Part shown: positions 30,701-38,643 of the stretch, in pieces
How positions within the stretch are numbered: position 1 is the first letter of the stretch
Layout: the number at the start of each line of letters is the position of its first letter
DNA from: CAYGUI01 sp964353115
Lineage (GTDB): Bacteria; Pseudomonadota; Gammaproteobacteria; JAGOUU01
Assembly: GCA_964353115.1 (NCBI GenBank)
Contig: CAYGUI010000006.1
Coordinates: 1 to 42,788, forward strand
Direction: 5' to 3'
DNA: 42,788 bases
Notes under the pieces: generated by a model
What the model was told of the DNA's origin: nothing
Databases searched by the model: none
What the model saw: only the letters and a program-made list of their open reading frames with translations
Position numbers and translations under genes: made by a program

Positions 30701-31622
30701 AAGAAAGGCCTAATTTTTCAAATAACTGCTCATCTTTATTTTTGCCAGGAAGAGCTGTGGTTAATAATTTTTCACCATAAAATATTGAATTAGCGCCAGC
30801 AAAAAAGCACATAGCCTGCATTTCATCTGACATTGTATTTCTGCCAGCTGATAAGCGGACATATGATTCAGGCATAATAATTCGTGCAACAGCAATAGTT
30901 CTGATAAATTCTACTGGATCAAGCGGATCTTGCTTTTCCATAGGAGTGCCTTCAACAGCTACTAGGTGATTTATAGGTACGCTCGTTGGTTGCGGGTTCA
31001 TATCAGCTAATACTTTAAGAAAGCTAATTCTATCTTCACGACTTTCACCCATTCCAACTATTCCGCCGCAACAAGTTTTTAATCCATGTTTTTGTACTTT
31101 TTCTAAAGTATCTATTCTGTCTTCAAAACTTCTTGTGGTTATAATTTTTTCGTAATATTCAGGGGAGGTATCAATATTGTGATTATAGTAATCAAGGCCA
31201 TTTTCTTTTAAAGATTCAGCCTGATCATCTGATAACATTCCAGCAGTTAAACAAGTTTCAAGCCCTAAGTCTTTTACGCCTTTTATCATTTCAATAATTT
31301 CAGGCATAGCTTTTTCTGGTGGTGAGCGCCAAGCTCCACCCATACAAAAGCGGGTGGCACCATTTTCTTTTGCTTTTTTTGCATGCTCAATTACTGTTTG
31401 ATGATCCATCAATTTTTCTTTTTCAATTTTGGTTTTGAAATGTCCACTTTGTGGGCAGTAAGAGCAGTTTTCTGGGCAAGATCCAGTTTTTATGCTTAGT
31501 AAAGTACTTATCTGAATTTTATTTGGATCAAAATTTTTGCGATGAATCTCGTGAGCTTTAAATAATAAATCATTAAAAGGTAAATCAAAGATTTCCCTGA
31601 TATCAGAAGATTGATAAGTCAT
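30693..31622 (-). CDS. bioB: Biotin synthase BioB
   Basis: Radical-SAM enzyme that inserts sulfur into dethiobiotin. 309 residues. The [4Fe-4S] motif is C49-x3-C53-x2-C56 in 'GSCPENCSYCPQSGH'; 'RFCMGGAWRSP', 'YYNHNIDTSPEYY', 'CCGGIVGMGE', 'RLSAGRNTMSDEMQAMCFFAGANSIFYG' (with the [2Fe-2S] Arg) and 'LLTTALPGKNKDE' are intact. First gene of the operon bioB-F-H-C-D. No bioA lies in the window. Confidence 0.97.
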   Translation of the reverse strand: MTYQSSDIREIFDLPFNDLLFKAHEIHRKNFDPNKIQISTLLSIKTGSCPENCSYCPQSGHFKTKIEKEKLMDHQTVIEHAKKAKENGATRFCMGGAWRSPPEKAMPEIIEMIKGVKDLGLETCLTAGMLSDDQAESLKENGLDYYNHNIDTSPEYYEKIITTRSFEDRIDTLEKVQKHGLKTCCGGIVGMGESREDRISFLKVLADMNPQPTSVPINHLVAVEGTPMEKQDPLDPVEFIRTIAVARIIMPESYVRLSAGRNTMSDEMQAMCFFAGANSIFYGEKLLTTALPGKNKDEQLFEKLGLSCA

Positions 31623-31661
31623 GATAAACTCTGGTGTTTTAAAATTAATATAAATATTTGA

Positions 31662-32288
31662 ATGCTAACATATATTACTAAGTTTTTGAATAAATTCAGT
31701 ATAAACCGCTGTATTTGTTGTGAATATTATATTGACTGGGATAAATTCTTTTGTGATAAATGTCGTAGATCATTGCGAGCAAGTGGGACGAGCGGGGCAA
31801 TTCAGTGTGCATTTTATTATGAATTTCCTGTAGATAACTTAATCAGTAAATTTAAGTTTATGCGTCATTATAATATCGGTGTTGCTTTAACTAATATTTT
31901 GGCAGATATTTTAACTGAAAAATTTAAAAATACTGAAAAGCCAGAAGCTCTGATTTTTATCCCGATGCATAAAAAAAAATTAAAGCAGCGCGGATTTAAC
32001 CATGCAGAATTTATAGCTAATATTTTAGGAAAAAAATTTAATATTCCTGTTTTGAAAAATGATTTAATAAAGATTGAAAATACTAAATCACAGCATAAAA
32101 GTACTAAACGAGAGCGTGAGCAAAATTTAAAAAATTCATTTAGATTAATAAAAAAAATAAACTATAAGCATATAGCAATAGTCGATGATGTGATAACTAC
32201 TGGCGCGACAGTTAAAGAAGTTGAAAAAACTTTAAGAAGATCTGGGGTAGTTGAGGTTGTTGAAGTGTGGGGGTTGGCACGGGTTTAG
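31662..32288 (+). CDS. comF: ComF family phosphoribosyltransferase-like protein with in-frame palindromic insert
   Basis: ComF/GntX-type protein of 208 residues linked to DNA uptake or carbon use. An N-terminal zinc finger ('CICCEYYIDWDKFFCDKC') and a C-terminal PRTase domain: 'FIPMHKKKLKQRGFNHAEFIA', 'NSFRLIKK' and PRPP loop 'AIVDDVITTGATVKEV'. Residues 37-48 (SLRASGTSGAIQ) are encoded by a GTCATTGCGAG-type element, and the second Cys cluster and linker usual between the zinc finger and 'FYYEFPVDNLISKFKF' are missing. It diverges from bioB by 39 bp. It may still be active, as the PRTase part is intact. Confidence 0.88.
   Translation: MLTYITKFLNKFSINRCICCEYYIDWDKFFCDKCRRSLRASGTSGAIQCAFYYEFPVDNLISKFKFMRHYNIGVALTNILADILTEKFKNTEKPEALIFIPMHKKKLKQRGFNHAEFIANILGKKFNIPVLKNDLIKIENTKSQHKSTKREREQNLKNSFRLIKKINYKHIAIVDDVITTGATVKEVEKTLRRSGVVEVVEVWGLARV
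31770..31805. repeat. Palindromic element remnant inside comF
   Basis: A 36-bp stretch beginning TCATTGCGAGCAAGTGG and ending GGGGCAATTCAG, matching one arm of the element at 5336-5411. It adds exactly 12 codons in the comF frame. Confidence 0.72.
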
Positions 32289-32306
32289 AAAAGCTCACCC
32301 CAACTA

Positions 32307-32459
32307 TAAAAAACCCCCGCCGCACTTCGTGCGGCTGCCCCCTTTACTAAGGGGGCTATCATCTCCCATTTTGTAAAGGGGAGATGTCGCCGTAGGCGAC
32401 AGAGGGGTTTTTTACCCCCTTATTAAAGGGGGTCGGCGCGTCAGCGCCGGGGGTTTTTA
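32307..32459. repeat. Triple palindromic element cluster between comF and the outer-membrane protein gene
   Basis: Three elements in series: a C/G-tract type with GCCGCAC-TTC-GTGCGGC (about 32307-32356), a CTCCC/GGGGAG type (about 32359-32412) and an inverted C/G-tract type with GGCGC...GCGCC (about 32413-32459). The last forms the stop codon region of the minus-strand gene. It separates convergent genes and probably ends transcription from both sides. Confidence 0.85.
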
Positions 32460-33098
32460 CATCTCTCTCCACAAATATCTAACACCAACGAAAACATTAT
32501 CCATCGCTGGAGCTACAACAGACTGAGCTGATCCTGCTGCGCCATGGAAGCTGCCATCATTATCACCATGTAAAGCAAAAGTGTGAGTATAAGAAACGCC
32601 AAATTGAAAAACATTCCATTCATAACCAAGTCCTACACGGATCATTGGTGATACATCAGTTGCAGCGCTTGCAGTAGCAGCATTTTGTTTATTTTTATCA
32701 TCAAAACGTTGTGCCATTGCGCCACCTAGTACATCGATATACCAATTATCTAAATGAACTACAGGGCCCATTGTTAAATCAAAAGCTACATTTTTTAAAG
32801 TTAAAGCAGGAGACGTAACATCATAATAGTTGTAATAACCACCACCAAAGCTAGTTAAAAAGCTCCAGCTGCTGTCAATTGCGTAATCAAAACCCATTTC
32901 TGCGCGCATTCCCCATGGGCTGTTTAATTTTGCACCGGACAATTCGTGTTTATCATAAACCCATCCACCTTGTACGCCAATAAATGGAATTAAGTTTTGG
33001 CAGCAAGAGTTGTGCATAGCTCCAACATTACCTTTGCTATAACCAAAAGAATTTGCTGCAATTATTAAAGAGCTAGCAGTTAAAAGTAATTTTTTCAT
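32457..33098 (-). CDS. Outer-membrane beta-barrel protein
   Basis: Exported protein of 213 residues from the Met at 33098 (an upstream Met at 33116 adds six residues but lacks an RBS). Signal peptide 'MKKLLLTASSLIIAANSFG'. The mature part has alternating hydrophobic strands with Gly and aromatic residues ('LIPFIGVQGGWVYDKHEL', 'PWGMRAEMGFDYAIDSSWSF', 'FLTSFGGGYYNYYDV', 'VGLGYEWNVFQFGVSYTHTF') and ends in 'NVFVGVRYLWREM', like an eight-stranded OmpA/OprF- or opacity-type barrel. A CC pair sits near the mature N-terminus. Similar proteins are abundant in Legionella and Coxiella. The specific function cannot be told from sequence alone. Confidence 0.8.
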   Translation of the reverse strand: MKKLLLTASSLIIAANSFGYSKGNVGAMHNSCCQNLIPFIGVQGGWVYDKHELSGAKLNSPWGMRAEMGFDYAIDSSWSFLTSFGGGYYNYYDVTSPALTLKNVAFDLTMGPVVHLDNWYIDVLGGAMAQRFDDKNKQNAATASAATDVSPMIRVGLGYEWNVFQFGVSYTHTFALHGDNDGSFHGAAGSAQSVVAPAMDNVFVGVRYLWREM

Positions 33099-33150
33099 AT
33101 GCCTGATTTTCTCCATGTTAGAATTGTAAAAACTAAATTGATAATACAGT

Positions 33151-33657
33151 ATGTCTATTAGCTGGTCAAAAAATATCTCAGATAAGTTATTAGAGTCCCA
33201 AGGGTCTTTTACTAAAATATTGCAAAGCCTAGATCAACATAATTCTGTAAAAGTTGAGCTAATAAATAACAGTTTTTCATCCAATAAAAAATTCTGGGTG
33301 CGAGAAGTGTTTTTAACGCTCGGAAAGACCAAGGTTATGTATGCAATTAGTATATTCCCTTTTAATACTTATACTAAGAATAAAAAAGAAATTTTAAGTA
33401 GCAGCCCAATAGGCCTTTGGTTATTTCAACAGCCTGATATTGTGCGTAAACGCGCTCTTTACTCAATGGTTTCAGAAAATGCTATAATCTCCCTTGAAGC
33501 CAAAAAAATAATTGGTACTTTAAATAACAAAACAAATAAGCTTCCAGCTCGAAGATCTATATTACAATGGGGTAGTAGTAAGGTTCTTATTTATGAGTTA
33601 TTGCTGCCTGGTTTGATAAATTATGATTACAAATTATCTAAAATTAGCTCGTTTTGA
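33151..33657 (+). CDS. ubiC: Chorismate lyase UbiC
   Basis: Makes 4-hydroxybenzoate and pyruvate from chorismate, the first step of ubiquinone synthesis. 168 residues, usual length. Motifs: 'SQGSFTKILQSL' near the start, 'FWVREVFLTLGKTKVMYAIS' (active-site region), 'SSPIGLWLFQQPDIVRKRAL' and 'LPARRSILQWGSSKVLIYELLLPGL'. The family is divergent, but position just before ubiA settles the call. It overlaps ubiA by 35 bp. Confidence 0.9.
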   Translation: MSISWSKNISDKLLESQGSFTKILQSLDQHNSVKVELINNSFSSNKKFWVREVFLTLGKTKVMYAISIFPFNTYTKNKKEILSSSPIGLWLFQQPDIVRKRALYSMVSENAIISLEAKKIIGTLNNKTNKLPARRSILQWGSSKVLIYELLLPGLINYDYKLSKISSF

Positions 33658-34480
33658 TAAGCCAATAGGATTTTTATTATTGCTATGGCCGACTTTATGG
33701 GCTTTAATCATAGCTGGTAATGGTAATTTTAATATAAAATATTTCATTATTTTTATGGCAGGTGTCATTATTATGCGCTCAGCTGGTTGTATTATTAATG
33801 ATATTGCTGACAGAAATATTGATAATTTAGTGTTAAGAACTAAAGAGCGGCCGCTAGCAGCAAAAATTATATCATTGCCCAATGCAATTTTATTTTTCGG
33901 TGCTTTTTCAACGGCAGCCTTATTTTTAGCTCTGCAATTAAATTTTTGGGCATTAAAACTATCCGTTATGGCTTTTTGTATAGCAAGCCTTTATCCCTTT
34001 TGCAAGCGCGTTACTAATTTTCCACAGATTGTTTTGGGAGTAGCTTTTAGTTTTTCTATTTTAATAGTTTTTGCTGAGCATAATATTATGCCGCTATCAG
34101 CTTGGATTTTATTTTTTGCGAATGTAATTTGGACAATATCTTACGATACTTATTATGCCTTGGCAGATTATGAAGATGACAAAAAAATAGGTATTAAGTC
34201 ACCAGCAGTATTTTTTGCGCAAAATGATTCTATAGATAATGCAATAATTTTTATATGTATTTTACAAACAGTGTTTTTATTTTTATTAAGCTTGCTGGGT
34301 ATATTATTAAAGTTTAGTATTACTTATTATATTTTTATCTTTTGTATTGCCATACTTTTTTGTTATCAGTATAAACTTGGGAAAAGTAATAGCAGAAGTA
34401 ACTTTTTTTCAGCTTTTTTAAATAATAATATGGTCGGTTTATTGATTTTTATCGCTATTTTTCGGGAGATTTTATGCTAA
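33623..34480 (+). CDS. ubiA: 4-hydroxybenzoate polyprenyltransferase UbiA
   Basis: Inner-membrane prenyltransferase that attaches the polyprenyl chain to 4-hydroxybenzoate. 285 residues, about nine helices. The first Asp-rich motif is 'CIINDIADRNIDNLVLRTKERPLAA' (NDxxDxxxD); the second is 'YALADYEDDKKIGIKSPAV'. The start 'MITNYLKLARFDKPIGFLLL' is typical. It overlaps ubiC (35 bp) and pgk (7 bp), tying quinone synthesis to the glycolytic genes by translation. Confidence 0.95.
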   Translation: MITNYLKLARFDKPIGFLLLLWPTLWALIIAGNGNFNIKYFIIFMAGVIIMRSAGCIINDIADRNIDNLVLRTKERPLAAKIISLPNAILFFGAFSTAALFLALQLNFWALKLSVMAFCIASLYPFCKRVTNFPQIVLGVAFSFSILIVFAEHNIMPLSAWILFFANVIWTISYDTYYALADYEDDKKIGIKSPAVFFAQNDSIDNAIIFICILQTVFLFLLSLLGILLKFSITYYIFIFCIAILFCYQYKLGKSNSRSNFFSAFLNNNMVGLLIFIAIFREILC

Positions 34481-35652
34481 CTATAAACGATGTGAATTTG
34501 CAAAATAAAAAAGTTCTAATTCGTGAAGATTTTAATGTGCCAATAAAAGATGGTGTTGTGACCAGTGATGTACGCATTAAAGCTGCTTTGCCCACTATTA
34601 AAAAGGCTATTGAAAATAACTGTGAAGTTATTTTAATGTCGCATTTGGGAAGACCAGAAGAAGGGGAGTTTGATGAAAAATATTCTTTAGCTCCAGTTGC
34701 TGTAACACTTAGTAACTTATTAGGTCAAAAAGTTAAATTGGTTTCTGATTGGCAAGAAAATGGTGTAAAAATTAATAATGGCGAAGTAGCGTTACTAGAA
34801 AATGTTAGATTTTTAGTTGGTGAAAGTGAAAATAGTGAGGAATTAGCACGACAATATGCCAGTCTTGCAGATATTTTTATTATGGATGCTTTTGCATCAG
34901 CACATCGCAAGCATGCCTCAACCTATGGCGTCGCAGAATTTGCTAAAACATCTTGTGCGGGTCCATTATTAATTGAAGAAGTAAAGCAGATTTCAAAAGC
35001 AATTGAAGATCCAAAAAGACCATTAGTAGCTGTTGTAGGTGGCTCTAAAGTTTCAACTAAGATGGAAATTTTAGATGGTTTAAGTAAAAAGGCTGATCAT
35101 ATAATTTTAGGTGGAGGTCTTGCTAATACTTTTATTGAAGCTAGTGGGTTATCAATTGGAAAATCATTAATTGAACAAGATTTAGTAAATTTTGCACGTA
35201 ACTTAATTAGAGAATTACAATCTCGTGGTGGTGATATTCCAATGCCAGTTGATGTAGTTGTGGCAAAAGATTTGGATGAAAACGCAACAGCAGAAATAAA
35301 ATCCATTAGTAATGTAGTTGCTGAAGATATGATCTTAGATATTGGCCCAGATACTATAAAAAACTTTTGTAAATACTTTGCAGATGCTGGAACAATAATT
35401 TGGAATGGCCCATTAGGGGTCTTTGAATATGAACAATTTGCTAATGGTACAAAAGAAATTGGTAAAGCTATTGCGCAAAGTGAAGCTTATACTTTAGCCG
35501 GTGGTGGTGACACCTTAGCCGCAATTGATAAATATGGTTTGCAAGATCAAATATCATATATTTCAACTGGCGGTGGAGCATTTTTAGAGTTTATAGCAGG
35601 TAAAGAATTACCAGCTATTGAAATATTAGAGAAGAGAAATAATGTTACGTAG
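34474..35652 (+). CDS. pgk: Phosphoglycerate kinase
   Basis: Interconverts 1,3-bisphosphoglycerate/ADP and 3-phosphoglycerate/ATP in glycolysis and gluconeogenesis. 392 residues, full length. 'KKVLIREDFNVPIKDG', 'ILMSHLGRPEEGE', 'ALLENVRFLVGE', 'IMDAFASAHRKHAST', 'VVGGSKVSTKMEIL', 'NGPLGVFE' and 'TLAGGGDTLAAIDKYG' are hallmarks. Overlaps ubiA (7 bp) and pyk (11 bp). Confidence 0.97.
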   Translation: MLTINDVNLQNKKVLIREDFNVPIKDGVVTSDVRIKAALPTIKKAIENNCEVILMSHLGRPEEGEFDEKYSLAPVAVTLSNLLGQKVKLVSDWQENGVKINNGEVALLENVRFLVGESENSEELARQYASLADIFIMDAFASAHRKHASTYGVAEFAKTSCAGPLLIEEVKQISKAIEDPKRPLVAVVGGSKVSTKMEILDGLSKKADHIILGGGLANTFIEASGLSIGKSLIEQDLVNFARNLIRELQSRGGDIPMPVDVVVAKDLDENATAEIKSISNVVAEDMILDIGPDTIKNFCKYFADAGTIIWNGPLGVFEYEQFANGTKEIGKAIAQSEAYTLAGGGDTLAAIDKYGLQDQISYISTGGGAFLEFIAGKELPAIEILEKRNNVT

Positions 35653-37081
35653 AACTAAGATTGTAGCGACTTTAGGTCCAGCTACGGATGATAAAAATAT
35701 TTTTGAAAATTTAATTTTAGCTGGTGTTGATGTAGTTAGAATTAACTGCTCACACGGAAATGCTGAAGATCGAATTAGACGTGTTGAATTAACACGTGAG
35801 ACTGCAAATAAATTAAAAAAAAATACTGCGGTACTTTTTGATTTGCAAGGCCCAAAAATTCGTATTGCACGTTTTAAAAACAAAAAAATTGAATTAAAAA
35901 AAGGTGATGAATTTATTTTAGATATTAATTTAGCTACTGATGCTGGAGATGAACATTCAGTTGGTGTTGACTATAAAGAGCTAATTAACGATGTTAATAA
36001 TGATGATTTATTGTTATTAGATGACGGTCGTATTGTATTAAAAGTAAAAAAGATAGAAAAAAATAAAATATATACTATCGTTCAAGACGGTGGAATTTTA
36101 TCAAATAATAAAGGTATAAATCGTTTTGGTGGTGGATTAACAGCAGATGCTATTACTGACAAGGATAAAGAAGATATAAAATTGGCAGCCAAAATGCAAG
36201 CTGATTATATTGCATTATCTTTTCCACGTAGTGCTGAAGATATACATTATGCGCGTAAATTAGCGCAAGATGCTGGCAGTGATGCGGCTATTATTGCCAA
36301 AATTGAGCGCAAAGAAGCTATAGATAATATGGATGAAATTATTGAAGCTTCTGATGCCATAATGGTTGCGCGTGGTGATTTAGGCGTTGAAATTGGAGAT
36401 GCAGAGCTTCCAGCTGTACAAAAACAACTTATACATCGCGCTCGTGCCTTAAATAAAGTTGTTATTACAGCAACGCAAATGATGGAATCAATGATTGAAA
36501 ATTCTATTCCAACACGGGCAGAAGTTTTTGATGTTGCTAATGCTGTACTAGATGGTACTGATGCCGTAATGTTATCAGCAGAAACTGCAACAGGTAATAA
36601 CCCAGTAAAAGTTGTTGATGCGATGGCGCGTATTTGTATTGGCGCTGAAAAATCACGTGCAACGAAAGAATCTCGCCATAGATTAGAATGCTTTTTTGAA
36701 AAAACTGATGAAGCTATTGCGATGTCAGCAATGTATATGGCAAACCATGCCAATGTTAAAGCGATTATAGCTTTTTCAGAGACTGGTACGACCGCACGTT
36801 ATATGTCACGTATTAGATCTGGAATTCCAATTTATGGTTATAGTAGTCAAGAAAAATCTGCTAATCGCATGAATTTATATCGTGGAGTTTATCCAATTAA
36901 ATTTGATTTTAAAAATGTAGAACGAGGAAATCTTCATAACTCTGCAATTAAAATCTTAAAAGAACGGGGAGATCTTGATAATAACGATTGGGTTATTATT
37001 ACTCTTGGTGAGCCACTAGGTGTTGCAGGTAGCACAAATTCAATGCAAGTTTTACAGGTAGGAGAAATATTATGTCGTTAA
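35642..37081 (+). CDS. pyk: Pyruvate kinase
   Basis: Makes pyruvate and ATP from phosphoenolpyruvate. 479 residues. 'TKIVATLGPAT', 'VVRINCSHGNAEDR', 'VLFDLQGPKIR', 'IIAKIERKEAIDNMDEII', 'IMVARGDLGVEI' and 'VITATQMMESMIENSIPTRA' are intact, and the C-terminal allosteric domain is present ('AIIAFSETGTTARYMSRIRS'). It overlaps pgk by 11 bp and fba by 10 bp. The pgk-pyk-fba order is seen in other gammaproteobacteria such as Coxiella. Confidence 0.97.
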   Translation: MLRRTKIVATLGPATDDKNIFENLILAGVDVVRINCSHGNAEDRIRRVELTRETANKLKKNTAVLFDLQGPKIRIARFKNKKIELKKGDEFILDINLATDAGDEHSVGVDYKELINDVNNDDLLLLDDGRIVLKVKKIEKNKIYTIVQDGGILSNNKGINRFGGGLTADAITDKDKEDIKLAAKMQADYIALSFPRSAEDIHYARKLAQDAGSDAAIIAKIERKEAIDNMDEIIEASDAIMVARGDLGVEIGDAELPAVQKQLIHRARALNKVVITATQMMESMIENSIPTRAEVFDVANAVLDGTDAVMLSAETATGNNPVKVVDAMARICIGAEKSRATKESRHRLECFFEKTDEAIAMSAMYMANHANVKAIIAFSETGTTARYMSRIRSGIPIYGYSSQEKSANRMNLYRGVYPIKFDFKNVERGNLHNSAIKILKERGDLDNNDWVIITLGEPLGVAGSTNSMQVLQVGEILCR

Positions 37082-38115
37082 TCACTCTGCGTCAGTTACT
37101 AGATCATGCAGCTGAAAATAGTTATGGAGTTCCAGCATTTAATGTAAATAATTTAGAGCAAGTGCGTGCGATTATGCAAGCGGCTGACAAGGTTAATAGC
37201 CCTGTTATTATGCAAGCTTCCGCTGGTGCTAAAAAATATGCTGGCTCTGCTTTTTTACGTCATTTAATTTTAGCGGCAATTGAAGAATTTCCGCATATTC
37301 CGGTTTGTATGCATCAAGATCATGGCTCATCACCAGAAGTTTGCTTGCGTTCAATTCAAAATGGTTTTTCATCAGTTATGATGGATGGGTCATTACGCGA
37401 AGATGCAAAAACTCCAGCTGATTTTAAATATAACGTTGAAATAACGCGCAAGACTGTAGCAATGGCACATGCTTGTGGTGTTTCAGTAGAAGGAGAATTA
37501 GGTTGTCTTGGATCACTTGAAACTTTACAAGCTGGTAAAGAAGATGGTGTTGGGGCTGAAGGAGAATTAACTGCAGATATGCTTTTAACTGATCCAACTG
37601 AAGCTGCAGAGTTTGTTGAAAAAACTAATGTTGATGCTTTAGCTATAGCTATTGGTACTAGCCATGGAGCATATAAATTTACGCGTCCGCCAAGTGGTGA
37701 TATTTTAGCAGTTAAAAGAATTGAAGAAATTCATAAAAAAATTCCCAATACTCATTTGGTTATGCATGGCTCATCTTCTGTGCCACAAGATTGGTTAGAA
37801 ATTATTAATCAACATGGCGGTAAGATGGGAGAAACTTATGGTGTGCCAGTTGAAGAAATTCAAAAGGGCATTAAACATGGTGTGCGAAAAGTTAATATTG
37901 ATACTGATTTACGTATGGCAGCAACTGGTGCTATTCGTAAATATTTTATTGATAAACCAGCTGAGTTTGACCCAAGAAAATATTTAAAAGAATCTTTAAA
38001 AGCAATGCAAGATATTTGCGAAGCGCGATTTACGGCATTTGGTACCGCTGGGCATGCTGATAAGATTAAGAAAATTTATAGCTTGGAAGAGATGGTGGAG
38101 TTTTATAAAAAATAA
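37072..38115 (+). CDS. fba: Class II fructose-bisphosphate aldolase (Calvin-cycle subtype)
   Basis: Zinc-dependent aldolase interconverting fructose-1,6-bisphosphate and two triose phosphates. 347 residues. Zinc and active-site motifs: 'PVCMHQDHGSSPEVCLRSIQ', 'GVSVEGELGCLGSLE', 'AIAIGTSHGAYKF', 'HLVMHGSSSVPQDWL', 'GIKHGVRKVNIDTDLRMAAT'. The length and 'CLGSLETLQAGKEDGVGAEG' insert fit the Calvin-type subgroup. Starts within pyk; a two-gene toxin-antitoxin-like pair follows after 11 bp. Confidence 0.96.
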   Translation: MSLITLRQLLDHAAENSYGVPAFNVNNLEQVRAIMQAADKVNSPVIMQASAGAKKYAGSAFLRHLILAAIEEFPHIPVCMHQDHGSSPEVCLRSIQNGFSSVMMDGSLREDAKTPADFKYNVEITRKTVAMAHACGVSVEGELGCLGSLETLQAGKEDGVGAEGELTADMLLTDPTEAAEFVEKTNVDALAIAIGTSHGAYKFTRPPSGDILAVKRIEEIHKKIPNTHLVMHGSSSVPQDWLEIINQHGGKMGETYGVPVEEIQKGIKHGVRKVNIDTDLRMAATGAIRKYFIDKPAEFDPRKYLKESLKAMQDICEARFTAFGTAGHADKIKKIYSLEEMVEFYKK

Positions 38116-38126
38116 GGATATTTTTA

Positions 38127-38402
38127 GTGAATATTAAATTTCGTATGCATGCTGTTAAGCGAATGTTTGAACGCAAAATAACAGAAAAAGATGTAATAGA
38201 AGTTATTAAAAATGGAGAAATAGTTATAAATTATCCTGATGATCAACCATATCCTAGTTGTTTACAATTAGCTATTGTAAATGGGCGTCCTTTACATGTT
38301 GTTTCAGCAATAAATGAAGAAGAGCAAACTATAATTATAATAACTGTATATGAGCCTGATCCAATGCTTTGGGATAAAACTTTTAAAAAGAGAGTGAAAT
38401 AA
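38127..38402 (+). CDS. DUF4258 protein, putative toxin of a toxin-antitoxin pair
   Basis: Protein of 91 residues from a GTG start. 'KFRMHAVKRMFERKITEKDVIEVIKNGEIV' is the DUF4258 signature (conserved His and Arg, then a helix), followed by 'RPLHVVSAINEEEQTIIIITVYEPDP', a fold resembling RelE/BrnT-type RNases. It shares a TAATG junction with a YgiT-type zinc-finger gene, an arrangement repeatedly predicted to be a type II toxin-antitoxin pair. Activity is inferred only. It lies inside an otherwise housekeeping run, between fba and murD. Confidence 0.78.
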   Translation: MNIKFRMHAVKRMFERKITEKDVIEVIKNGEIVINYPDDQPYPSCLQLAIVNGRPLHVVSAINEEEQTIIIITVYEPDPMLWDKTFKKRVK

Positions 38403-38632
38403 TGAAATGCCTTATTTGTAAAAATGGTGAAACTAGCCAAGGTTATATTACATCTACATTTGAAAGAGATAATGCGACGATAATTATTAAAAATATTCCT
38501 GCGGATATTTGTAAAAACTGCGGGGAAGAATATCTTTCTGATAGCATAGCTATTGATTTAATGAAGCAAGCAGAGTCAGCTATAAGCCAAGGCGCTCAAG
38601 TAGAAATAAGAACATATAAAAAATCAAGTTGA
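38402..38632 (+). CDS. YgiT-type zinc-finger protein, putative antitoxin
   Basis: Protein of 76 residues with C3-x2-C6 ('MKCLICKNG') and C37-x2-C40 ('DICKNCGEEYL'), the zinc-binding part found at the N-terminus of MqsA/YgiT antitoxins. The HTH domain that full MqsA carries is absent, so it could bind the toxin but probably not repress as MqsA does. Start overlaps the DUF4258 stop by one base. murD follows after 11 bp, so the pair seems to be co-transcribed with its neighbours. Confidence 0.8.
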   Translation: MKCLICKNGETSQGYITSTFERDNATIIIKNIPADICKNCGEEYLSDSIAIDLMKQAESAISQGAQVEIRTYKKSS

Positions 38633-38643
38633 AGATAGTATAA

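Noticed and set aside
36247..36753. 168-codon open frame antisense to pyk
   Set aside because: Mirror frame of a highly conserved gene with biased codons; no start signal and Ala/Ser-rich composition typical of such shadows.
38127..38632. MqsR-MqsA pair
   Set aside because: The toxin matches DUF4258 rather than MqsR, and the zinc-finger protein lacks the HTH of MqsA.
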